Of a stretch of 12,399 nt of DNA, positions 6,436 through 12,399 are shown piece after piece. Made by a program: the position numbers and the translations under genes. The first letter of the stretch is position 1, and each line of letters begins with the position of its first letter. The notes under the pieces were generated by a model that saw only the letters and a list, made by a program, of their open reading frames with translations, did not search any database and had not been told where the DNA came from. Source of the DNA: DASUFH01 sp036274645 (GTDB taxonomy: Bacteria > Acidobacteriota > Terriglobia > 20CM-2-55-15). Where the stretch lies: positions 1-12,399 of the forward strand of contig DASUFH010000476.1 in NCBI GenBank assembly GCA_036274645.1, written 5' to 3'.

Positions 6436-6945
6436 ATGAAGCTCACGATTCTCGCTGCCGCTTCCCTGTTATTGGCGTCGCTCCTGCCCCCCACGTCGAA
6501 CGCGCTTCCTCAGACGACCGACACCGAGATCCAGGCGCTGCTCATGGCCCAGACCCTGCTCGAGGAAAAGCCCTTCGACGCCAAAGCCCGCGACGTGCGG
6601 GCGGCAGCCATGCGATGGATCATCGACACCGACAAGGTGTCCGTTACGATTTGCGGAAATCTGTTCGATGACCTGGACGACAACTATGTCCATGCCAGCG
6701 ATATCGTTGTCCAGTACGCCATCGGTATGGCTGCGTTCAAGCTCACAAAGCCGGCTCGAGTCGCGGACGAAAGCGCCGCCCAGCTCGCAGGGATTGAAAG
6801 CGCGCTCACGTCCTACAGGGCCATGGTCAAGGAGCGGCCAGGCGTCAAGACAACGTTTCTGGAAAGCCTGCTGGCCAAACAGGCCGCCGGCGAGTTGGCC
6901 GACTTCGTCAAGAAGAACAATTGCGTGAAGCTGGAAACGGCGTAG
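6436..6945 (+). CDS. Secreted protein of unknown function (169 aa)
   Basis: I do not recognise the family. Residues 1-23 form a clear Sec signal peptide: K2, a hydrophobic run at about 4-17, and a likely cleavage after S-N-A at 21-23. The mature part is about 146 aa, mostly amphipathic helix by composition, with no membrane segment. It contains two cysteines, Cys73 (in TICGN) and Cys163 (in NNCVK), which could form one disulfide in the periplasm. An acidic DDLDD cluster follows at 79-83. It is not TPR- or enzyme-like by eye. The start is supported by the signal peptide and by AAGGGA about 12 nt upstream, a long spacing. It converges on the YciI-like gene with only 12 bp between stops. Hairpin element copy 1 sits upstream. 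Confidence 0.8.
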   Translation: MKLTILAAASLLLASLLPPTSNALPQTTDTEIQALLMAQTLLEEKPFDAKARDVRAAAMRWIIDTDKVSVTICGNLFDDLDDNYVHASDIVVQYAIGMAAFKLTKPARVADESAAQLAGIESALTSYRAMVKERPGVKTTFLESLLAKQAAGELADFVKKNNCVKLETA

Positions 6946-6957
6946 AGGCCCTGCCGA

Positions 6958-7254
6958 TCAGACGAGCGTTTTGCGGTCCGGAAAGGCTTTGACCCAGCGA
7001 TTGATACGGACACTGGCGCGCATCCCGCTCGTCCAGAAGGGATCGTCTTTGAAGATGTCCCGCACCTCCGCTTCATTCTCCGCTTCGACAATCCACAGAC
7101 CTCCCAGAGCCCGGTCCGACGGGATCTCGCGAACGGAGCCCGGAACGAGAACCTTGTCCTTCTGACTGTCCAGAAACTTGAAATGGGATTCCAGCAGCTT
7201 CTGGCGAAGCTCGCCCATATCCGGTTTGTCTTCGAACTGAACGATAAACAACAT
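6958..7254 (-). CDS. YciI-like protein (YCII-related domain)
   Basis: A 98-aa single-domain cytosolic protein with the ferredoxin-like dimeric alpha-beta-barrel fold of the YciI family. Features seen: N-terminal strand MLFIVQFEDK, a helix carrying the conserved His24 (ESHFKFL), the turn VLVPGS at 35-40, GGLWIVEAENEAEVRDIFKDDPFW at 51-74 with the family's D-D-P-F, and the terminal strand ASVRINRWVKAF. Biochemical roles of most family members are unknown; the His/Asp pair has been proposed as an active site. The start is well supported by AAGGA 6 nt upstream. A plausible promoter is listed at 7290-7318. It stands alone and is convergent with the secreted-protein gene, so context does not suggest a partner. 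Confidence 0.88.
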   Translation of the reverse strand: MLFIVQFEDKPDMGELRQKLLESHFKFLDSQKDKVLVPGSVREIPSDRALGGLWIVEAENEAEVRDIFKDDPFWTSGMRASVRINRWVKAFPDRKTLV

Positions 7255-7289
7255 GCCGCTTCCTTTCGCTCTCTTCCCCGATGCCGTAA

Positions 7290-7318
7290 AGAATAACGGA
7301 TGAACTGGCGCCAGCCAA
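7290..7318 (-). promoter_or_regulatory. Candidate sigma-70-type promoter for the YciI-like gene
   Basis: Minus strand: TTGGCT (7313-7318, 4 of 6 matches to TTGACA), a 17-bp spacer, then TATTCT (7290-7295). Transcription would begin near 7283, leaving about 29 nt of leader that contains the AAGGA ribosome site. Confidence 0.45.
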
Positions 7319-7508
7319 GCTCAAGACGGAGTGATGTAGAATCGCTCAACGCCGTAGCAGCCTGGAGCGAATCAAGGCGCACGGCGCGTCACTCGAAGGA
7401 AACCTTGGGGGAGATGTTCTACCCGACGCCTTCTCTGTCTAGAGCGCGGCAGTATGTATTCGAACTCGCTCCCAGGCCGGGAATAGACAAGGGATTTGGA
7501 CGGCGCAA

Positions 7509-8951
7509 ATGGACCCGACAACCCGCTATCGGCCCGCCGTGGCGGCCGGCAGGCTGCAGCCGGCTTCCTCCGGGGGACTCGAACGCCGTTCCCTGCGTCT
7601 GCGGATCTCCCGTGGCAACGTGGTGGCGACGGCGACTCTCGCGGCCATGCTTGTCGTTGTCTTCTGGTTGTGGTCCTTCGCGTACTTCTGGACCGACGAT
7701 TTCCTGAATATCTACTGGATTCAGTCGGAAACCGGACGTCAGATGCTCCGCCACGTGTTTGATCCATCGTCGACGTTTTACCGTCCGGTCGGTGAATGCC
7801 TTTATTGGCTCCTGTACCGAGCCTTCGGAATAAATCCACTTCCGTATCACGTCACCGGATGGGGTCTTCACGCGATCAATACCGCGCTGATGTTTGTCCT
7901 GTTGCGCCGGCTCCTCGACTCGCCGTTCGCGGCGATGGCCGGCGTCATACCCTTTGCGTTCCGCGTGAACTTCGCGGACATGTACTGGAGTTTTGGAACC
8001 GTCTTTGACCTGTTGGCGTGTCTCCTGATGCTCCTCGGCATCCTTTCCTATATTCGGTGGCGCCGCCGGATTCTCGGCATTGCGCTCGTCTGTTTCATCT
8101 ACATTGCCGCCGTCAAATCCAAAGAGATGGCGATCACACTTCCCGCTGTCTTGCTGCTCTACGAACTCTGTGTCGCGCCGAGGCCGCGGCTGACCTGCCG
8201 CGGGTTTGCCCTGTGGCTGGGTGTTCCGCTGCTTGTGGGCTTGTGGCTCACGCATCTGAAGGTCAACGTCATGCGCGATATGGATCCGTCTCTGCCGTAC
8301 TACTTCGAAATCGATCTCTGGACGGCGTACCAGGGTTATGCGCAGTACCTCAACTGGATGACCGGACTGGAAGCGCCGGCCTGGCTGTGGCTCGCCGCCG
8401 CCGCTCTATTTCTGGCATTTCTCTTCTGGAATCGGGTCCGACTGGGAATTTTCTTCGCGGTCTACACAGCGCTGGCGTTTGCGCCCGTCATCTTCCTGCC
8501 AAACCACCGTTGGCCGTATTTCTGGTACATCCCGTTTCTCGGGATCGCGGGTCTCATCGGCCTTGGCGCGCGCAGTATCCTCACCATGATCAGACCGCGA
8601 TGGGCCCTGGCGCGTCTCGTGATTCTGAATACGGCGGCGCTGGTCCTCTGGGCTTCGCTGGTCACGTCGGTGGAGATATACCGGAGCCGGCAGACACGCG
8701 CATACGAGGCCGGTCTGGCAGCAGCCATTCACACCTATGCGAACGACCTTCGCGCGTTGGAAAGGCCGGAACCTGACGCGGTTCTGTATTTCACCGAGAT
8801 GCCGCCGCACTTTCGGGAGGAGATACTCAATGATTCCGTGCAGGTCCTTCTGCGCAGACCGGATCTACGAGCGAAACTGGTGAAGGAGTTCCCTCAAAAC
8901 GCCCGATGGAAACTTCGCTTCAGGAATGGCCGGTTGGAACGGATCGGCTGA
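7509..8951 (+). CDS. GT-C-type glycosyltransferase-like polytopic membrane protein
   Basis: A 480-aa inner-membrane protein with about nine hydrophobic segments (first at roughly 38-60) and a soluble C-terminal tail of about 90 residues. It has the GT-C plan used by lipid-phosphate-sugar transferases. An acidic pair follows the first membrane segment (WTDDF, Asp63-Asp64). Then comes FYRPVGECLYWLLYRAFG at 90-107, the YHVTGWGLHAINTALM stretch with His121, and AAVKSKEMAITLPAVLLLYEL at 200-220, a K-E-x-P pattern common in bacterial PMT/TMTC-like proteins. No TPR repeats follow, unlike many relatives. Donor and acceptor are not readable. ATG 7509 is the first in-frame start after a stop at 7440, but the ribosome site is weak. 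The 254-bp gap before it holds the YciI promoter and a lone TAGAAT (7337-7342), which would imply a 160-nt leader; nothing else stands out. Confidence 0.75.
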   Translation: MDPTTRYRPAVAAGRLQPASSGGLERRSLRLRISRGNVVATATLAAMLVVVFWLWSFAYFWTDDFLNIYWIQSETGRQMLRHVFDPSSTFYRPVGECLYWLLYRAFGINPLPYHVTGWGLHAINTALMFVLLRRLLDSPFAAMAGVIPFAFRVNFADMYWSFGTVFDLLACLLMLLGILSYIRWRRRILGIALVCFIYIAAVKSKEMAITLPAVLLLYELCVAPRPRLTCRGFALWLGVPLLVGLWLTHLKVNVMRDMDPSLPYYFEIDLWTAYQGYAQYLNWMTGLEAPAWLWLAAAALFLAFLFWNRVRLGIFFAVYTALAFAPVIFLPNHRWPYFWYIPFLGIAGLIGLGARSILTMIRPRWALARLVILNTAALVLWASLVTSVEIYRSRQTRAYEAGLAAAIHTYANDLRALERPEPDAVLYFTEMPPHFREEILNDSVQVLLRRPDLRAKLVKEFPQNARWKLRFRNGRLERIG

Positions 8952-9104
8952 CCGGGCGGACTCTTCGTCGCTGGATTGATACAACCCGTCCCCTCCGGCC
9001 AGTCAAGCTGCTGCGACGATCGCTGCGATGATGCCACACCGCTGTGACGGCGCCAGTTTCCAGATGGACTTTGCAAAACGTGATTTTCCCGAACAACTTG
9101 ATGT

Positions 9105-9157
9105 TTGACGCGCTTCCCGATTCGACTATTCTTAGCGCCACCTGAACATCGAAGGAG
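9105..9157 (+). promoter_or_regulatory. Promoter and ribosome site for the PQQ dehydrogenase gene
   Basis: TTGACG (9105-9110, 5 of 6) and TATTCT (9127-9132, 4 of 6) are separated by 16 bp, predicting a start near 9139. GAAGGAG (9151-9157) then lies 6 nt before ATG 9164. This is the best promoter plus ribosome-site pair in the window. The rest of the 8952-9163 gap shows no clear hairpin. Confidence 0.6.
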
Positions 9158-9163
9158 CCATCA

Positions 9164-11290
9164 ATGTCCTTGTATACGCGATTGGCCGGCGTAACGGCGC
9201 TTACAGCCACTCTGACTTTATCCGGTTGCGGAGGCCGCGAAGACGCGGCCGGAAACCAACAGGCCGCGAAGACGCCTGCAGCCGTGAACGCGGCCCGTCT
9301 TGTGGGCGCCGCCGCCGAACCCGGACAGTGGATGTCGCACGGCCGCACGTATGACGAGCAGCGTTTCAGCCCGCTCGACCAGATCAAAGCGGACAACGTG
9401 AAGGGGCTCGGCCTGGCCTGGTTCGCCGATCTCGATACCCATCGCGGACAGGAAGCCACTCCCATCGAAGTCGATGGCGTTCTCTATATTTCTACAGCCT
9501 GGAGCAAAGTTCTGGCCTTCAACGCGACGACCGGCGAAAAGCTCTGGGATTACGATCCCAAAGTTCCGGGCGGATGGGCCGTGAACGCCTGCTGCGACGT
9601 GGTCAACCGCGGCGTGGCCGTCTGGGAGGGCAAGGTCTTTGTCGGCACGCTCGACGGACGACTCGTGGCGCTCGACGCGGGCACGGGCAAGATGCTCTGG
9701 GAGGTCAACACCATCGACCAGACCAAACCCTACACGATCACCGGCGCGCCACGCGTCGTCAAGGGGCATGTCCTGATCGGCAACGGCGGCGCCGAGTTTG
9801 GCGTGCGCGGCTACGTCACCGCCTATGACGCGGCCACCGGCAAAATGGACTGGCGCTTCTACACGGTGCCGGGAAATCCGAAAGACGGCTTCGAAAACCC
9901 CATCCTGGAAACCGCCGCCAGGACCTGGGCCGGTGAATGGTGGACGCTCGGCGGAGGCGGCACAGTGTGGGACTCGATGTCCTACGACCCCGATCTCGAC
10001 CTCTTATATATCGGTGTCGGCAACGGCTCGCCCTGGAACCGCACCTACCGCAGCCAGGGTAAAGGCGACAATCTCTTCCTCGCCTCCATTGTGGCGCTGA
10101 GACCCGACGATGGATCCTACGTCTGGCACTATCAGACCTCGCCCGGGGAAAGCTGGGATCACACCGCCGCGCAGCAGATGATCCTCGCCGATCTCGAAAT
10201 CAACGGAGCGAAGCGCCGGGTCCTCATGCAGGCCCCGAAAAACGGCTTCTTCTATGTGCTTGACGCAAAAACCGGCGAACTGATCTCCGCAAACAACTTC
10301 ACCGCGGTCAGCTGGGCCACCGGCATCGACATGAAAACCGGCCGGCCGCTCTGGACCCCGGAAGCGCGCTACGACGAAACCGGCAAACTGTTCCGCTCGC
10401 TGCAGAACCCCAATGGCGCGCATACCTGGCACTCGATGTCGTACAGCCCGCTGACCGGACTTGTCTATATTCCGATCCATCACGCCAACTTCGTCTATGG
10501 CAACAACAGGAATTTCAAGCCGACGATTCTGGCCACCAATGTCGGCGCCGATTTCAGCGGCAATGCGCCCGCCAATGCGAAAGCCGCCGAAGAAGCGTAC
10601 GCCAGCGTTGGCGGCCGCCTGATCGCGTGGGATCCGATCGCGCAAAAGGAAGTCTGGGGACTGGATCGCATGGGACAGGCCAACGGCGGCGCGCTGTCGA
10701 CCGCGGGCAACCTCGTGTTCCAGGGAACGGGCATGGGCGAATTCATGGCTCTCAACGCGCAGTCCGGCGAGCAACTCTGGTCGACGTCCGTGCAGACAGG
10801 GGTTCTCGCGGCCCCGATTTCCTATGAAGTCGGCGGGAAGCAATATGTCGCCATCATGGTGGGATCCGGCGGCTCGTGGGGCATGATCGGCGGCGAGCAG
10901 AACATCAAGGGCAACAACCTGCCGAATATATCCCGGTTGCTGGTCTTTGCTCTGGATGGCAAAGCAACCCTGCCTCCCGCGCCGCCGAAAGGTGAACGAA
11001 AGCTGGAGCCCCCGCCCGCCACCGCGCCGGCCGCGACGGTCGCCGCCGGGGCCGGACTGTACGGAACGTATTGCGGCACCTGCCACGGCGCCGGGACGGC
11101 GCAGATGGGTATTCTGCCGGACCTGCGCTACAGCGAGGCGCTCAAAACCGCGGACGCCTGGAGCAGTGTTGTGCTGGGTGGCGCGCTCGAAGACGAGGGC
11201 ATGGCGTCGTTCAAAGCGATCCTCGACAACGAGAAGGCCGAGGCGATCCGCGCGTTCGTGATCGCCCAGGCAAACGCGGCTGCGCACTAA
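9164..11290 (+). CDS. PQQ-dependent alcohol dehydrogenase with C-terminal cytochrome c (quinohemoprotein), predicted lipoprotein
   Basis: A 708-aa exported enzyme oxidising an alcohol to an aldehyde, passing electrons from PQQ to its own heme c. Residues 1-21 are a signal peptide ending in LSGC, a lipobox with Cys22, so the mature protein is probably lipid-anchored. The eight-bladed propeller follows (about 45-600). Vicinal cysteines C143-C144 (NACCDVVNRG) form the ring near PQQ. Glu211 (GGAEFG) and Asn287 (GVGNGSPWN) are likely metal ligands, and Asp332 (SWDHTA) is the likely catalytic base. The residue two after that Asp is Thr334, not the Asp typical of lanthanide enzymes such as XoxF, so calcium is expected. 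After a proline-rich linker (about 603-622) comes a cytochrome c domain with CGTCH at 637-641, LPDLRYSE at 651-658, and Met680 (EGMASF) as likely sixth ligand. Length and layout match type II quinohemoprotein alcohol dehydrogenases. Substrate is unknown. No PQQ-synthesis or separate cytochrome genes are nearby. Confidence 0.95.
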   Translation: MSLYTRLAGVTALTATLTLSGCGGREDAAGNQQAAKTPAAVNAARLVGAAAEPGQWMSHGRTYDEQRFSPLDQIKADNVKGLGLAWFADLDTHRGQEATPIEVDGVLYISTAWSKVLAFNATTGEKLWDYDPKVPGGWAVNACCDVVNRGVAVWEGKVFVGTLDGRLVALDAGTGKMLWEVNTIDQTKPYTITGAPRVVKGHVLIGNGGAEFGVRGYVTAYDAATGKMDWRFYTVPGNPKDGFENPILETAARTWAGEWWTLGGGGTVWDSMSYDPDLDLLYIGVGNGSPWNRTYRSQGKGDNLFLASIVALRPDDGSYVWHYQTSPGESWDHTAAQQMILADLEINGAKRRVLMQAPKNGFFYVLDAKTGELISANNFTAVSWATGIDMKTGRPLWTPEARYDETGKLFRSLQNPNGAHTWHSMSYSPLTGLVYIPIHHANFVYGNNRNFKPTILATNVGADFSGNAPANAKAAEEAYASVGGRLIAWDPIAQKEVWGLDRMGQANGGALSTAGNLVFQGTGMGEFMALNAQSGEQLWSTSVQTGVLAAPISYEVGGKQYVAIMVGSGGSWGMIGGEQNIKGNNLPNISRLLVFALDGKATLPPAPPKGERKLEPPPATAPAATVAAGAGLYGTYCGTCHGAGTAQMGILPDLRYSEALKTADAWSSVVLGGALEDEGMASFKAILDNEKAEAIRAFVIAQANAAAH

Positions 11291-11298
11291 AAGAATGC

Positions 11299-11415
11299 AG
11301 GGGCGGTCTATGACCGCCCAACGTTTCAGGGTGAACTTCTATTAAAGTCAGGGATTTCCACTCCGAAACGTGGGCGGTCATAGACGGCATAGACCGCCCC
11401 TACAAGCAGGCGGGG
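11299..11415. mobile_element. MITE/REP-like hairpin element, copy 2
   Basis: A 117-bp second copy of the element at 6214-6335, same orientation, beginning 8 bp after the dehydrogenase stop codon. The left arm (11299-11333) lacks the outer 14 bases present in copy 1. The right arm (11359-11415) carries a 9-bp extra segment next to CATAG. The left arm holds a perfect small hairpin: GGGCGGTC (11301-11308), TAT, GACCGCCC (11312-11319). Being directly downstream of a gene, its RNA hairpin might protect or end that transcript, though no T-run follows. Confidence 0.75.
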
Positions 11416-11484
11416 ACCCAAAGCAGATCAAGGCGGGTATGCGCGCTTCAGTGACGTTACTCACGCTTCGTGTACGTCAAGCCT

Positions 11485-11490
11485 TAGAAT
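11485..11490 (+). promoter_or_regulatory. Candidate -10 (TAGAAT) for the DUF2236 gene
   Basis: TAGAAT ends 6 nt before ATG 11497, predicting transcription from about the start codon and a leaderless message. GAAGG also lies in those 6 nt, but it is too close to the ATG to act as a normal ribosome site. No clear -35 is seen. Confidence 0.4.
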
Positions 11491-11496
11491 GAAGGC

Positions 11497-12306
11497 ATGG
11501 GTCCGCTGCTGTTCTCCCCATCCTCCGTATTCTGGCGCGTCAATCGTGAACTGGCCAGTGGGCTCGCCGGACCCCGCGCCGTGCTCATGCAGATTTCGCA
11601 TCCGCTGATTGCGGCAGGCGTGGCCGATCACAGCCAGTTTCGGAATCACCGTCTCTCCCGGCTCTATCGCACGTCGATGGCGGCTGCCGCCATTACGTTT
11701 GGAACGCGGGCGTTCGCCCTCAGCGCCGTGCGCCGAATCAACGGGATTCACACGCGCGTGCATGGGAACCTGCGCGAAGATGTCGGACGGTTCGCGGCCG
11801 GAACGCGCTACGACGCCAACGATCCCGAACTGAAATCCTGGGTACTCGCCACCATCACGGATTCGTCGCTGAAAGCCTACGAGATGTTTGTCGGGCCGCT
11901 GTCGCGCGACGAGCGTGCCGGGTACTACCAGGACAGCCTGACGGTCGCCGAACTCTTCGGCATCCCGGAGCGATACATCCCCTCAACGTATGACGACCTC
12001 GGCGTCTACATGACCGAGATGCTCTCGAACGGCTCGATAGCCATTGGAACGGACGCGCGCAACATCACGAAAGCGCTATTTCGTGGCTTCCCCCTCGGCT
12101 CCCTCTTCCGCCTTGGCAGCGCTTTCGGAATCGGCCGCCTCCCCGTCTCACTCCGCCACGATCTCGACCTGACGTGGAACGCCACCGAGGAGCGCTGGCT
12201 GGAAAGAGTCGCGCGCGCGTCCAGGCGCGCCCGCCGCTTCATTCCGTCGGCGCTATGCAGTAATCCTGCCGCGACTCTCCTCGAAGCCTTCGCCTGGCAA
12301 CGCTAA
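11497..12306 (+). CDS. DUF2236 / oxygenase MpaB family protein
   Basis: A 269-aa protein of the DUF2236 family (PF09995), which includes the fungal MpaB oxygenase and the heme-dependent rubber-cleaving latex clearing protein. Family features seen: PRAVLMQISHPLIAAGVADHS at about 26-46 with His35 and His45; RTSMAAAAITFGT at 58-70; a basic-histidine region RRINGIHTRVHG at 79-90 (His85, His89); YDANDPELKSWVLAT at 105-119; and a mid-protein helix with YYQDS. In latex clearing protein heme is held by an axial His; whether this short member binds heme, and what it oxidises, is not readable. No signal peptide is evident. The ATG at 11497 is favoured by the -10-like TAGAAT just before it, and family members start in this way. 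Hairpin element copy 2 lies 81 bp upstream. It appears monocistronic, with 75 bp to the next start. Confidence 0.88.
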   Translation: MGPLLFSPSSVFWRVNRELASGLAGPRAVLMQISHPLIAAGVADHSQFRNHRLSRLYRTSMAAAAITFGTRAFALSAVRRINGIHTRVHGNLREDVGRFAAGTRYDANDPELKSWVLATITDSSLKAYEMFVGPLSRDERAGYYQDSLTVAELFGIPERYIPSTYDDLGVYMTEMLSNGSIAIGTDARNITKALFRGFPLGSLFRLGSAFGIGRLPVSLRHDLDLTWNATEERWLERVARASRRARRFIPSALCSNPAATLLEAFAWQR

Positions 12307-12344
12307 CGGACACCTTCACGAGACCAGGTCTTCGCGGAACGGGG

Positions 12345-12378
12345 TAGAATTCCCGCTTCACGCGTGAAAGGACGGGAG
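12345..12378 (+). promoter_or_regulatory. Candidate -10 and ribosome site for the gene starting at 12382
   Basis: TAGAAT (12345-12350) would start transcription near 12357. AAAGGA (12367-12372) lies 9 nt before ATG 12382, and GGGAG (12374-12378) lies 3 nt before it. No good -35 is visible. The same TAGAAT hexamer precedes the DUF2236 gene. Confidence 0.4.
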
Positions 12379-12381
12379 CTC

Positions 12382-12399
12382 ATGAACAAAAACCGGAAC
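12382..12399 (+). CDS. Start of a gene cut by the window end
   Basis: Only the first six codons (MNKNRN) are present. The call rests on the ATG preceded by two purine-rich ribosome-site candidates and an upstream TAGAAT. The product cannot be identified. Confidence 0.5.

Noticed and set aside
7419..8255. 278-codon minus-strand open frame over the GT-C gene start
   Set aside because: Highly charged and repetitive composition, no recognisable domain; the plus strand encodes hydrophobic membrane segments.
9000..9040. Direct repeat GCTGCGA in the 8952-9163 gap as a regulatory site
   Set aside because: Two short copies in GC-rich DNA are expected by chance and they lie well upstream of the predicted promoter.
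10004..11287. 427-codon minus-strand open frame antisense to the PQQ dehydrogenase
   Set aside because: It is a shadow of the dehydrogenase codons; no motif, promoter or ribosome site supports it.
1..12399. Defence system, prophage, toxin-antitoxin pair or biosynthetic cluster
   Set aside because: Every complete gene but one belongs to a recognisable housekeeping, membrane or metabolic family; the one unknown gene is a lone secreted protein. No integrase, nuclease, toxin or modular synthase signature is visible.

Overview
This is a GC-rich bacterial window with eight complete genes, the first codons of a ninth, and an unusual amount of small repeat DNA between genes. The gene mix is a long-form U32/DUF3656 protein, a quinohemoprotein dehydrogenase with a lipoprotein signal, a DUF2236 protein and a GT-C membrane protein. 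With the GC-rich codon use, this suggests a soil-type Gram-negative, possibly Acidobacteriota. That assignment is inference: no rRNA or tRNA gene is present to fix it. No phage, plasmid, CRISPR or defence genes were seen.

Layout. Positions 2-2675 (minus) carry a two-gene lipid-modification unit: a membrane protein with a DUF2156 aminoacyl-phosphatidylglycerol synthase domain, overlapping a downstream flippase-like (PF03706) membrane protein. Together they resemble MprF split into two polypeptides. Divergent to them is rdgB (2814-3437, plus), a dITP/XTP pyrophosphatase. A convergent gap holds a symmetric heptanucleotide-repeat structure around a perfect 14-bp stem. Next is a long U32 family protein (3589-6114, minus) related to RlhA-type hydroxylation enzymes. 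The region 6115-6435 between divergent genes holds a 33-bp palindrome and copy 1 of a MITE/REP-like hairpin element. Then come a small secreted protein of unknown function (6436-6945, plus) and a convergent YciI-like protein (6958-7254, minus). A polytopic GT-C-type glycosyltransferase-like protein follows (7509-8951, plus), then a PQQ-dependent alcohol dehydrogenase with a C-terminal cytochrome c domain (9164-11290, plus). Copy 2 of the hairpin element comes next, then a DUF2236/MpaB-type oxygenase (11497-12306, plus) and the start of another gene at 12382.

How the genes work together: only the two minus-strand membrane genes at the left look like an operon. The others look like independently transcribed housekeeping or metabolic genes. 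Several have a -10-like hexamer so close to the start codon that leaderless transcripts are likely, and this decides the start for the U32 gene and supports the start chosen for the DUF2156 gene. I found no clearly new multi-gene system. The least explained parts are the intergenic repeats: the two-copy hairpin element, the mirrored heptad arrays, and the palindrome flanked by a direct repeat.
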